The translations under genes were made by a program, and so were the position numbers. Shown in pieces: positions 7,430 to 14,864 of a DNA stretch of 49,007 nucleotides; the first letter of the stretch is position 1, and each line of letters begins with the position of its first letter. Source of the DNA: a bacterium (lineage in GTDB: Bacteria > Bacillota > Clostridia > Oscillospirales > Oscillospiraceae). Below the pieces are notes generated by a model. That model ran no database searches. It was not told where the DNA came from and saw nothing but the letters and a program-made list of their open reading frames with translations. The stretch is from positions 1 through 49,007 of the forward strand of contig SFQY01000012.1 in the NCBI GenBank assembly GCA_004562395.1, given 5' to 3'.

Positions 7430-8358
7430 CGGGAGATCACCTCGTACTGACAGCCGGAGAGGATTGCGCCTTCCGTGGCGTGGATGGCCCCGCCGGTGGT
7501 GACAAACACGGCATCAAAATCATCGCTTTCCCGCCAGAAGTCCGCGGCCTGTTCCAGGCCCATGACAAACAGGGCAGTGGAGAGGCAGTCGGCGGTGAGA
7601 CCGTCCCGGCAGATGACCGTGACGCTTCTCAGGCCGGAATCGGCGGGATATCCGGTCTTGGGATCCAGAATGTGGTGGTATCTGACCCCATCTATCTCAA
7701 AATAGCGCTGGTAATCTCCGGATGTTACGACGGAGACGGTACCCGTAACGGAGAGAATGCCCAAATTTTCTCCGCCCTCGGGATTCTGGATCCCGATCTG
7801 CCAGGGAGAGCCGTCGGGCTTATCCCCGAAGGTCTGAACGTTGCCCCCCAGGACCAGCATGGCCCGGTCCACATCCATTCCGGCCAGGATCCCGGCGCAT
7901 TCCTGCCCGGCATAGCCCTTCAGCGCCGCGCCCAGGTCCCACTGAGGCTGCTCCATGGCAGCGGCGATTTCACCGGGGGTCGGTACCCGGTGGGTTTCCT
8001 CGGAAAAGCCCCAGACCTCGCTCAGGGCCCGCAGATGGGGATCGAAGGCCCCTCCGGTGCGCCGGGACAGCCCTTCCACCCGTTCCAGAAGCTCTGCCTG
8101 CCAGGGCAGCAGCGCCGGAGCCTCTCCCCGGTTCATCTGAGCCAGCAGGGAGGATCCGGATGTGGCGGACCAGTCACGCTCCAGAGCATTCAGTTCTTCG
8201 GTGATTTTCCGGAGCCCTTCCTCCGCGTCCCGGCCCCAGACCTGCAGGTCCATGACCGTATCCATGCAGAAAACCGTCTCCCGGACGGGAGCGGAGGACC
8301 CGGAGCAGCCGCACAGCAGCACGCAGGCCAGTAAGACTAGACAGAAAAAGCGTTTCAT
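7426..8358 (-). CDS. apbE: FAD:protein FMN transferase (ApbE) lipoprotein
   Basis: A 310-residue enzyme that would attach FMN from FAD to a Thr/Ser of exported flavoproteins (Mg-dependent flavinylation). The signal peptide ends in a lipobox (LCGC, Cys18), so it acts on the outer face of the membrane. Motifs seen: the N-terminal TVFCMDTVMDLQVWG segment, DLGAALKGYA (the usual DxGxxxKGYA), GGNVQTFG, and HHILDPKTGYPA followed by TADCLSTALFVMG. It overlaps the NusG_II gene by 4 bases. No obvious flavoprotein substrate is encoded within the window. The ribosome site GAGGT lies 7 bases before ATG. Confidence 0.93.
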   Translation of the reverse strand: MKRFFCLVLLACVLLCGCSGSSAPVRETVFCMDTVMDLQVWGRDAEEGLRKITEELNALERDWSATSGSSLLAQMNRGEAPALLPWQAELLERVEGLSRRTGGAFDPHLRALSEVWGFSEETHRVPTPGEIAAAMEQPQWDLGAALKGYAGQECAGILAGMDVDRAMLVLGGNVQTFGDKPDGSPWQIGIQNPEGGENLGILSVTGTVSVVTSGDYQRYFEIDGVRYHHILDPKTGYPADSGLRSVTVICRDGLTADCLSTALFVMGLEQAADFWRESDDFDAVFVTTGGAIHATEGAILSGCQYEVISR

Positions 8359-8406
8359 AGGGTTACCTCGGGAATGGGTCAGATTTCACAGGAAGAATCC
8401 TCGGTA

Positions 8407-8435
8407 AGTATAGCAAAATTGTGGGGAAAAGGCAA
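8407..8435 (-). promoter_or_regulatory. Promoter of apbE-NusG_II
   Basis: Minus strand: -35 TTGCCT (8430-8435), 17-base spacer, -10 TATACT (8407-8412), about 50 bases before the apbE ATG. It is back to back with the rplU promoter. Confidence 0.65.
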
Positions 8436-8455
8436 GGAAAAGTCCCAAAAACTCC

Positions 8456-8484
8456 TTGACTTTTTCCGACGGCTCTGCTAAAAT
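8456..8484 (+). promoter_or_regulatory. Sigma-A promoter of rplU-prp-rpmA
   Basis: -35 TTGACT (8456-8461), 17-base spacer, -10 TAAAAT (8479-8484). Transcription would start near 8491 and give a leader of about 85 bases. Confidence 0.8.
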
Positions 8485-8490
8485 AAACAA

Positions 8491-8574
8491 GCCGCATTGA
8501 AGGGGCTTAAGTCGGCATGCCAAAAACACCGCGCCCCAAAAGCGAGACTACACAATTAAAGTAGGTGAAAACAA
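8491..8574 (+). ncRNA. Probable ribosomal protein L21 leader
   Basis: The untranslated leader of rplU in Firmicutes commonly carries a conserved L21 leader structure thought to mediate autoregulation. This stretch sits in the right place between promoter and start codon and contains short self-complementary pieces (GTCGGCATGCC, GCGCCCCAAAAGCG). I assign it by position and appearance only; a covariance search would decide. Confidence 0.4.
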
Positions 8575-8886
8575 ATGAAAGCAGTTATCGTGACCGGTGG
8601 CAAGCAGTACACCGTGGCGGAGGGCGACGTCCTGTACGTTGAGAAGCTGAACGCGGAGGCTGAGGCTACCGTCAAGTTCGATCAGGTTCTGGCTGTCCTG
8701 GACGGTGAGAACACCAAGATCGGCGCTCCCGTGGTGGAAGGCGCCGCTGTCGAGGCCAAGGTTGTCAAGAACGGCAAGGGCAAGAAGCTGGACATCATCC
8801 GCTACAAGGCCAAGAAGAACGAGAAGCGCCACATCGGCCATCGTCAGCCTTACACCAAGGTGGAGATCACCAAGATCGCTCTGTAA
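8575..8886 (+). CDS. rplU: 50S ribosomal protein L21
   Basis: A 103-residue L21 of full length. It shows the N-terminal V-TGGKQY motif (5-12) and the C-terminal KKN.KRHIGHRQ.YT.V.I segment typical of bL21. It binds 23S rRNA in the large subunit. It heads the classic Firmicutes cluster rplU-prp-rpmA, with obg shortly downstream. The A-rich GTAGGTGAAAACAA before the ATG provides the ribosome site. Confidence 0.98.
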   Translation: MKAVIVTGGKQYTVAEGDVLYVEKLNAEAEATVKFDQVLAVLDGENTKIGAPVVEGAAVEAKVVKNGKGKKLDIIRYKAKKNEKRHIGHRQPYTKVEITKIAL

Positions 8887-8889
8887 TTT

Positions 8890-9213
8890 ATGACAAGATG
8901 CGAGTTTTTCACCGAGAACGAGAGAATCACCGGATTCTCCGTCTCGGGTCACAGCGGCTATGCCGAGGCGGGCAGCGATATTGTCTGCGCCGCTGTCAGC
9001 GCCGCGGTTGCCATGGCTGAGGCCACCATCAATGATGTGTGCGGCGCCAAGGCCAAGGTCCGGGTCAAGGACGAGCAGGCTCGTATCACCCTGACCCTCC
9101 CCGCGTCCTGCGATGAGGAGGACAGCGTCCAGGCAGTGCTTGCCGGAATGATGCTGTACCTGGCCTCCCTGCGGGACGAATATCCTGATTATATCGAAGT
9201 TTTGGAGGTGTAA
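8890..9213 (+). CDS. prp: Ribosomal-processing cysteine protease Prp
   Basis: A 107-residue protease that removes the N-terminal extension of L27 before ribosome assembly. The catalytic pair is visible: His21 in SGHSGYAEAG and Cys33 in SDIVCAAVSA, the signature of the YsxB/Prp family. Its substrate is encoded 4 bases downstream and carries the matching extension. There is no good ribosome site; with only 3 bases between the rplU stop and this ATG, translation is probably coupled to rplU, keeping protease at a fixed ratio to ribosomal protein. Confidence 0.95.
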   Translation: MTRCEFFTENERITGFSVSGHSGYAEAGSDIVCAAVSAAVAMAEATINDVCGAKAKVRVKDEQARITLTLPASCDEEDSVQAVLAGMMLYLASLRDEYPDYIEVLEV

Positions 9214-9217
9214 CACC

Positions 9218-9499
9218 ATGCTGAAGATTGGTATTCAGTTCTTCGCTCACCACAAGGGCGGCGGTTCCACCAAGAACGGCCGTGATTCCGAGTCCAAGCG
9301 GCTGGGCGTCAAGCGTGCTGACGGTCAGTTTGTTCTGGCCGGCAATATCCTGGTCCGCCAGAGAGGCACCCACATCCATCCCGGTACCAATGTGGGTATC
9401 GGCAAGGACGACACCCTGTTCGCTCTGGTTGACGGTACCGTCAAGTTCGAGCGTCTGGGCAAGGATCGCCGTCAGTGCTCCGTTTACGCTGAGCAGTAA
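9218..9499 (+). CDS. rpmA: 50S ribosomal protein L27 with Prp-cleaved extension
   Basis: A 93-residue bL27. The N-terminus begins MLKIGIQFFAHHKGGGSTKN, which contains the Firmicutes cleavage motif (xQFFA) that Prp removes so that the mature N-terminus can reach the peptidyl-transferase centre. The rest matches L27 (NGRDSESKRLGVK, GNILVRQRGTHIHPG, DDTLFALVDG). GGAGGTG overlaps the prp stop codon and serves as its ribosome site. Confidence 0.98.
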   Translation: MLKIGIQFFAHHKGGGSTKNGRDSESKRLGVKRADGQFVLAGNILVRQRGTHIHPGTNVGIGKDDTLFALVDGTVKFERLGKDRRQCSVYAEQ

Positions 9500-9519
9500 G
9501 AAACGCATAAAACCAAAAG

Positions 9520-9551
9520 GCCGCCGCATCGTATTTGCGGCGGCTTTTTTT
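9520..9551 (+). terminator. Terminator of rplU-prp-rpmA
   Basis: A 9-bp perfect stem (GCCGCCGCA / TGCGGCGGC) followed directly by seven T. Confidence 0.9.
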
Positions 9552-9590
9552 CAAAAATCATGTAAAAACCATTGGAAGGGAGGCTTTCCT

Positions 9591-10076
9591 GTGGTCAACA
9601 TCAGAATTGTGGAAATTCCGGAGATGAAGGCGGTTTACTCCGGCCCTTTGACATCGGAGGAACGCTTTGAAGCCTTCAACAATTGGTTCAGCCGCTTTCA
9701 TGGGTCTTTAAAATATGAATTGTTCCCCAGGGACTTTATGTGGTACAATGAGCGGACCGGCGCCCAGGAATGGTTTTACGCACTGCCCTGCGACCCGGCG
9801 GAGGTGGATTGCGGCGGTTTTGAGATCCGCGATTTGCCTGCGGGGCTGTACGCGGTGACCTCCTGTCTGGACGCGGACCTGGATCAGGCCCGGGACTGGC
9901 TCAGTACCCGGGAGGAATTGGTCCGGTGGGTAAAGGAAAGCGAGAAATTCGCCCTGTATGAAAATGGGGACAGCAGGCCGGAACGGTATCCCATGTTTCA
10001 TATCACTTCTCCGGGCAGACTGATTCCGGAGGGGATTTCCATTGAGAATCTGTATGTGCCCATCGTGGAAAAATAA
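9591..10076 (+). CDS. GyrI-like / AraC effector-binding domain protein
   Basis: A 161-residue stand-alone protein resembling the GyrI-like small-molecule-binding fold (also the effector domain of AraC/BmrR regulators): an N-terminal beta strand with 'IPEMKAVYSGPL', a central aromatic-rich stretch (MWYNERTGAQEWFYALPC), 'FEIRDLPAGLYAV' and a C-terminal 'NLYVPIVEK' strand. The start is taken as GTG at 9591 because AGGGAGG stands 8 bases before it; an internal ATG at 9627 would lose the first strand. It lies alone between the rpmA terminator and obg. Proteins of this fold bind or hydrolyse varied small molecules; ligand unknown. Confidence 0.72.
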   Translation: MVNIRIVEIPEMKAVYSGPLTSEERFEAFNNWFSRFHGSLKYELFPRDFMWYNERTGAQEWFYALPCDPAEVDCGGFEIRDLPAGLYAVTSCLDADLDQARDWLSTREELVRWVKESEKFALYENGDSRPERYPMFHITSPGRLIPEGISIENLYVPIVEK

Positions 10077-10124
10077 GCACATTCCCGCGGAGCATTTGTT
10101 CCCTGTATAGAAGGAGTGAGAAGC

Positions 10125-11399
10125 ATGTTTGTAGATAAAGTACGGATCACCGTCATCGGCGGCCGGGGCGGCGACGGAGCGGTGGCGTTCCACCGGGAAA
10201 AATATGTGGCCTCCGGCGGTCCCGACGGCGGCGACGGCGGACATGGCGGCAGCGTCATCCTCCGGGTCAACGACAACCTGTCCACGCTGCTGGATTTCCG
10301 GTATAAGCGTAAGTATGCCGCCCAGGCGGGCGTCAACGGCCAGGGCCGGAAGATGGCGGGCAAGCGGGGGGAGAACCTGATCATTGAGGTCCCCAGAGGC
10401 ACCGTGGTCCGGGACGCGGAAAGCAATCAGATCATTGTGGATATGTCCACCGGTGAGGACTTCGTGATCGCCAGAGGCGGCCGGGGCGGCTGGGGAAATG
10501 CCCATTACGCCACGCCCACCCGGCAGGTTCCCCGGTTTGCCAAGGCGGGCCTCAAGGGTCAGGAGCGGGATGTGATCCTGGAACTGAAGCTGCTGGCGGA
10601 CGTGGGCCTGGTGGGCTTCCCCAACGTGGGAAAATCCACCCTGCTGAGTGTGACCTCCAACGCCCGGCCCAAGATCGCCAACTACCATTTCACCACCCTG
10701 TTCCCCAATCTGGGCGTCATCTACGTGGACGAGGGGGTTTCCTTCGTCATGGCGGATATCCCCGGCATTATCGAGGGCGCCGCGGAGGGCGCGGGTCTGG
10801 GACACGATTTCCTGCGCCACATTGACCGGTGCCGGCTGCTGGTGCATGTGGTGGATGTGTCCGGCAGTGAGGGTCGGGACCCGGTGGAGGATTTTTACGC
10901 CATCTGTGAGGAGCTGAAAAATTACAGCGTGGACCTGAGCAGCCGGCCCATGATCGTGGCGGCCAATAAGGTGGACCTGCTGGCTCCCGAGTCGGATAAT
11001 CTGCAGCGCCTGCGGGAGGCTGTGGAGCAGGCCGGCTGCGAGCTTTACGAGATCAGCGCCGGTACCGCCCAGGGTACCAAAAACCTGATGCGGGTGGTGG
11101 CCGGGAAGCTTCGGACCCTGCCGCCGGTTACCATTTACGAGCCGGAGTATGTGGAGGTTGTGGAAGCGCCCACGGATCCCAACGCCTTCGAGGTTGAGCA
11201 TTACGGCAATACCTGGCTGGTTACGGGCCTCTGGCTGGAGCGGCTGGTGCAGAATATCAATTTTGAGGATTACGAGTCCCGGAATTACTTCGACCAGCAG
11301 CTGCGGAAGGTGGGGCTGTTCCGGCGGCTGGAGGAAATGGGGATCCAGGACGGCGACACCGTGGATATTTACGATTTTGAGTTTGAATATCAGCGGTAA
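10125..11399 (+). CDS. obg: Obg family GTPase (ObgE/CgtA)
   Basis: A 424-residue GTPase in ribosome assembly and stress signalling. The glycine-rich Obg domain is about residues 1-157 (GGRGGDG, GGPDGGDGGHGG, RGGRGGWGN). The GTPase domain has G1 GFPNVGKS (164-171), G3 DIPGIIEGA and G4 NKVD. A C-terminal OCT domain (about 345-424) is present, as in the Firmicutes form. The ATG at 10125 is preferred because AAGGAG lies 8 bases upstream; a GTG 9 bases earlier falls inside that site. Its position downstream of rplU-prp-rpmA is the usual Firmicutes arrangement, interrupted here by the GyrI-like gene. Confidence 0.97.
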   Translation: MFVDKVRITVIGGRGGDGAVAFHREKYVASGGPDGGDGGHGGSVILRVNDNLSTLLDFRYKRKYAAQAGVNGQGRKMAGKRGENLIIEVPRGTVVRDAESNQIIVDMSTGEDFVIARGGRGGWGNAHYATPTRQVPRFAKAGLKGQERDVILELKLLADVGLVGFPNVGKSTLLSVTSNARPKIANYHFTTLFPNLGVIYVDEGVSFVMADIPGIIEGAAEGAGLGHDFLRHIDRCRLLVHVVDVSGSEGRDPVEDFYAICEELKNYSVDLSSRPMIVAANKVDLLAPESDNLQRLREAVEQAGCELYEISAGTAQGTKNLMRVVAGKLRTLPPVTIYEPEYVEVVEAPTDPNAFEVEHYGNTWLVTGLWLERLVQNINFEDYESRNYFDQQLRKVGLFRRLEEMGIQDGDTVDIYDFEFEYQR

Positions 11400-11629
11400 A
11401 AGAAAGCTGCCGTTCCCGGAATGACCGTTTTTTCCGCCCTGGCCGGATGTGCGTGCCGGGATGGGCCTGGGGATCCCGGGAGGGAACCGGGGCCTTTTCC
11501 GGCAAACCTCACAAACGGACGGCTCCGGAGGATGGCAGCCTGTGGCTTGCCGTACAAACTGCCGGGAGCGTTCCTGCATCCGGGATCTGCCGGGCGGAAA
11601 AAGAAAATTTTCTTTTTTCAGAAAAGTAT
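11400..11629. other. Intergenic spacer after obg
   Basis: About 230 bases without a supported gene. GC-rich, with short imperfect inverted repeats (GGGATCCCGGG region near 11470) and an A/T palindrome AAAAGAAAATTTTCTTTT near 11600. No clear obg terminator with a U-run is seen. Confidence 0.4.
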
Positions 11630-11658
11630 TTGCCATTTTCAACTTTATCCGGTATAAT
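11630..11658 (+). promoter_or_regulatory. Promoter of the AraC-family gene
   Basis: -35 TTGCCA (11630-11635), 17-base spacer, -10 TATAAT (11653-11658). The expected transcription start falls inside the palindrome that follows. Confidence 0.8.
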
Positions 11659-11693
11659 AACTTACGTCACCACCTGACGTAAGTTATTTTTTT
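11659..11693 (+). promoter_or_regulatory. Perfect palindrome at the transcription start (operator or hairpin)
   Basis: An 11-bp perfect inverted repeat (AACTTACGTCA, loop CCACC, TGACGTAAGTT) immediately follows the -10 box and is itself followed by a T-run, then the GGAGGAG ribosome site of the AraC gene. It could be an operator overlapping the start site, a terminator-like attenuator, or a 5'-end stabilising hairpin. Confidence 0.6.
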
Positions 11694-11706
11694 GGAGGAG
11701 AGCGCC

Positions 11707-12858
11707 ATGATCCGGAATTTGAATCAGGTCACCTTTCAGGGGTTCGGCACCGTCCCGCCGGAACGGACTCAGAGCCTTAAGGATTTTGACAAGAACGCCG
11801 CTTCTGTCTGGACGCTGACCCAGTCGGAAACGGCTGTTTGCCGCGCCCGGGAGGAGACCTGGGTAAGCTGCGGCAGCGGCATGAGTGTGCTGTCCGTGAG
11901 TCGGGATGGGGAGCAGTACCAGCATTATTATCTGGACAAGGCGGTGCGCGTCAAGCAGGGGATCTACTTTACCCTCAGCCCTTTTATGGGGGAGGCAACG
12001 GCCCTGGTGTTTTCCCGGGAGGAACCGGAAAGGGTGGGCGTGAAGCCCTCTGACAGCCTTCGGGTGGATTCCAAGCTGCGGGTGAACGGAATCTACACCT
12101 TCTTTTATCAGGAAAAGGAGCAGGGCTTCCTGTTCCCCGGCGAGTCCCATCCCATGGCGGAGCTGACCTATGTGGATCAGGGGGCGCTGCATTCCGTGGC
12201 GGACGGACAGGATCTGCTGCTGAAGCAGGGAGATCTGGTGATTTACGGCCCCGGCCAGTGGCATATGCAGTATGCCGATATCGGGGTGGCGCCCCGGTTC
12301 GTGACCATTTCCTTTGACCTGGCCGGTGTGGAGCCGGAGCCTCTGCTGAACCGGAAATTTACCACGCCTCAGTCCGTGGTGACGGTGCTGCAGAACATGC
12401 TGCGGGAGCAGGAGCGGATGGATGCCTACTCCAATGACATCATTCTGGCCCAGCTGAACCTGATGCTGCTTCTGCTGCTGCGGGAATCCGCCGCGCCCAG
12501 CAGGAGCAAGCTCCAGACCTCCAATGCCATCCATTCGGAAAATGAGATCATCCGCCAGGCCCAGCAGTATATCAGCTCCCACATCCGGGAGAAGCTGTCC
12601 GTGCCGTTGGTTGCCCGGCAGGTGGATGTCAGTCCCAGCTACCTGACGGCGCTGTTCCATAAGAACCTGCAGATCTCCCCCGGCGAGTATATCCGCCGCA
12701 TCAAGCTCCAGGAGAGCAAGCAGATGATCCGGGAGAACAATCTGAACTTCACCGAGATCGCCGCGGAGCTGCAGTATTCCACCGTACACCACTTCTCCCG
12801 GCAGTTCAAGGAGAAGTTCGGCATCACCCCCACGGAATACGCCAAGTCGGTCCGATAA
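11707..12858 (+). CDS. AraC-family transcriptional regulator with cupin-like sensor domain
   Basis: A 383-residue regulator. The N-terminal half ends in an AraC-binding (cupin-like) domain (about 130-220: FPGESHPMAELTYVDQG...LLLKQGDLVIYGPGQWHMQ), which binds a small effector. The C-terminal part (about 280-383) has two helix-turn-helix motifs of the AraC/XylS family (VARQVDVSPSYLTALFHK; FTEIAAELQYSTVHHFSRQFK) ending in the family signature GITPTEYAKS. An extra about 110 N-terminal residues precede the cupin. The ATG at 11707 lies 6 bases after GGAGGAG. No sugar-use gene adjoins it, so the regulon is not evident; the palindrome at its own start site suggests autoregulation. Confidence 0.9.
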   Translation: MIRNLNQVTFQGFGTVPPERTQSLKDFDKNAASVWTLTQSETAVCRAREETWVSCGSGMSVLSVSRDGEQYQHYYLDKAVRVKQGIYFTLSPFMGEATALVFSREEPERVGVKPSDSLRVDSKLRVNGIYTFFYQEKEQGFLFPGESHPMAELTYVDQGALHSVADGQDLLLKQGDLVIYGPGQWHMQYADIGVAPRFVTISFDLAGVEPEPLLNRKFTTPQSVVTVLQNMLREQERMDAYSNDIILAQLNLMLLLLLRESAAPSRSKLQTSNAIHSENEIIRQAQQYISSHIREKLSVPLVARQVDVSPSYLTALFHKNLQISPGEYIRRIKLQESKQMIRENNLNFTEIAAELQYSTVHHFSRQFKEKFGITPTEYAKSVR

Positions 12859-12862
12859 TACG

Positions 12863-12890
12863 AAACCCACGCTCCAAAGGCGTGGGTTTT
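12863..12890 (+). terminator. Terminator of the AraC-family gene
   Basis: Stem AAACCCACGC / GCGTGGGTTT with a 7-base loop, ending in TTTT, just after the stop codon. Confidence 0.85.
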
Positions 12891-12954
12891 CCGCAGAATT
12901 TGAATAACAGGAATTAGGATCATGTTTGCGGGAAAACCCGCTGGAGGTGCGATT

Positions 12955-13218
12955 ATGAAGATAAAGCTGACGGTTACGGAAAGCCGCTGCCGGGGCGGGT
13001 ACTGCCGGAAGGGGGATACCTATCTTGTCGAAGACCTTTGCCCGCCGCTGTGCCATGAGTTCTGGAACAGCATTTACCCCTATGTCTATGCCTTGCAGAA
13101 CGGAGCGAAACTGGATTACGGGAACGGCCGGGGAAAGCAGTTCGACGCAAAGTGCCCGGACGGGGGACGGGTATCCATTCATGGAGAGGTGATGGAATGG
13201 GAAGAATCTGACCACTGA
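12955..13218 (+). CDS. TIGR04076 family protein
   Basis: An 87-residue small protein of the Cys-rich TIGR04076 type, recognised by the core YLVEDLCPPLCHEFWNSIYPYVYAL and the C-terminal AKCPDGG.V segment. The family has no established function; its cysteines could bind metal. The start is ATG 12955, 7 bases after GGAGGT; an upstream in-frame start at 12922 would add an unconserved leader. It stands alone between the AraC terminator and a repeat element. Confidence 0.75.
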   Translation: MKIKLTVTESRCRGGYCRKGDTYLVEDLCPPLCHEFWNSIYPYVYALQNGAKLDYGNGRGKQFDAKCPDGGRVSIHGEVMEWEESDH

Positions 13219-13283
13219 CTTTGACTATCTGCATACTTCCCGCTGGCGGGAGCCGATCAGAGCGTTGGAGGAAATGGAAATAT

Positions 13284-13544
13284 CAAAATGTGCTTATCGG
13301 ATTTGCTCAGATGTCCGATAAATTGGAATTTGTAAGTGTGCGTTACAAATTACCTGTCATTCCGAGCCAGTGCGCACACTGGCGTGGGAATCCCCTGGTT
13401 GAATGGGGAAATGGAACGAAAACCGCCCTAAAACCTTGGGGGATTGCCACACCAGTCTGCGGACTGGTTCGCAATGACAGCGTTTTTTCGGCGCGCCAAA
13501 CACCAATTTATCGGGCGGTTGCGTAAAACCGATATGCACATATC
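13284..13544. repeat. Composite palindromic element 1 (E-type arms, C core)
   Basis: About 261 bases without a gene. The outer arms are inverted copies of a motif reading CCAATTTATCGG, about 14 variable bases, then CCGATATGCACA (right arm 13502-13541; left arm reversed, 13284-13335). Between them lies an imperfect palindrome: GTCATTCCGAG...GTGGGAATCCCC on the left, GGGGGATTGCCACACC...TTCGCAATGACAG on the right (13362-13481). The same arms recur around 25.96-26.25 and 30.2-30.42 kb with other cores. It resembles a MITE or REP-like mobile element without a transposase. Confidence 0.75.
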
Positions 13545-13562
13545 AAAAAATGCCGGTTTCGA

Positions 13563-14639
13563 TTAACGCGAAACCGGCATTTTGGGTCTGAAAATCCCCA
13601 GGAGCTTACCCATTGCCAGGTGGAACAGGTCCGCGCAGACAACGGTGAGTATCAGGACGGAAGCACACCATATAAATTCTCTTTGCCGCAGCGCGGCGTT
13701 CTGCTCCAGCAGCATGATGACGGCCCCGTGGAGCAGATAGATTTCCAGGGAGAGATCCCCCAGATGGTTCAGAAGCCGGTTCCCGATCTGAACTTTCAGG
13801 GTGAAGCACAGGACGCACAGAGGAAACAGCGCAGCGGCCAGACCTGTAAACAGCAGGGAGTTTTCCCCCGGCAGGAAATGGGAGGGGACCGTCTCGGCGC
13901 AGAGAAAGGACACCAGGAAACAGGCTGCCGCGGCCGGGAAAAGGACCGGATAGAACCGCTTCAGGGTGGGGAGAATTCTGTCCTCCCAGACCGCCCAGAA
14001 CATTCCGACGATCAGCAGATGGCTGGTGCTGTACCACCAGAAGCCGTAGCGCATCCGGATGCAGAAGGTTGTGTACAACAGCTGCCACAGGCAGCCCAGC
14101 AGGAGCATCCGGCCATAATGCCTGCCGCAAAGGCGCATCATCAGCCAGAAGGCCAGATAAAAGCCCAGGATGCAGAGAATATACCAGGAAAAGGGGACAA
14201 TGGGCTCCCCGGCAAGGATCGCCGCGAAGATGTCCGTGACCGGGTACCGCCGGCCCCGGGCAGCGTCCGCAAGCCAGCACAGGGCGGTTGCGGCAAGATA
14301 GGGCACCAGAACGGAGGACAGGCGGCGGCAGAGGAACCCTTCCCGGTACCGGGGGGAGTTCATGTGGGAGCGCTGCAGGCCGTAGCCCGAAAGGAAGAAA
14401 AAAACCGCTACGCAGAGGTAACCGGCATGGGTGAACCGATGAAACAGAAGGCCCGTTTCCGTCTTCTGGGCCAGATGGTGGAATACCACCACCAGGGCGA
14501 AGAAGCCCCGGAGGGCTTTCCCGGTATCCAGGGACAGGTACTCTTCGTTGAAGCCGGAAAGGGGCCGGACGGCCTTCGCCTTCAGCAAAAGCAGAAACAG
14601 TAGGACGATGGGAAGAAGATCGATGATATCAATGGGCAT
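13563..14639 (-). CDS. Acyltransferase family 3 membrane protein
   Basis: A 358-residue integral membrane protein of the Acyl_transf_3 family (about ten helices), which transfers acyl groups to cell-surface sugars or other envelope molecules. Motifs: the N-terminal LRGFFALVVVFHHLAQK containing the catalytic-type His, the FFLSGYGLQRS segment after helix 2, and a late YLLHGAVIMLL helix. The start is ATG 14639 with AAAGGAG 8 bases upstream; the longer frame to 14765 is Pro-rich and lacks a ribosome site. It is transcribed alone from its own promoter, divergent from ymdB. The acceptor is unknown. Confidence 0.87.
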   Translation of the reverse strand: MPIDIIDLLPIVLLFLLLLKAKAVRPLSGFNEEYLSLDTGKALRGFFALVVVFHHLAQKTETGLLFHRFTHAGYLCVAVFFFLSGYGLQRSHMNSPRYREGFLCRRLSSVLVPYLAATALCWLADAARGRRYPVTDIFAAILAGEPIVPFSWYILCILGFYLAFWLMMRLCGRHYGRMLLLGCLWQLLYTTFCIRMRYGFWWYSTSHLLIVGMFWAVWEDRILPTLKRFYPVLFPAAAACFLVSFLCAETVPSHFLPGENSLLFTGLAAALFPLCVLCFTLKVQIGNRLLNHLGDLSLEIYLLHGAVIMLLEQNAALRQREFIWCASVLILTVVCADLFHLAMGKLLGIFRPKMPVSR

Positions 14640-14725
14640 TCCGGTTTCTCCTTTCTCCGGCTCTCCGGAGGCTTCCCGCGCCGGCGGATCTGGGCTCTGC
14701 CCCGGGGCGGGGGAGGGCTGCTTCC

Positions 14726-14753
14726 ATTCTACCATAAAATCCGGTTTTATCAA
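14726..14753 (-). promoter_or_regulatory. Promoter of the acyltransferase gene
   Basis: Minus strand: -35 TTGATA (14748-14753), 16-base spacer, -10 TAGAAT (14726-14731). Its leader is about 80 bases and GC-rich. Confidence 0.65.
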
Positions 14754-14805
14754 TGGATTTCTCAAGGATTTCAGTGGATGCCGGAGAATGGGGAGCGTCT
14801 AACTC

Positions 14806-14834
14806 TTGCGAAATTGGGAATTCTGTTATATAAT
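14806..14834 (+). promoter_or_regulatory. Promoter of the ymdB-sbcD-yhaN operon
   Basis: -35 TTGCGA (14806-14811), 17-base spacer, -10 TATAAT (14829-14834), about 30 bases before the first start codon. Confidence 0.75.
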
Positions 14835-14864
14835 TGGAAAAAGTTTGACATGGAGGCTGACTCG

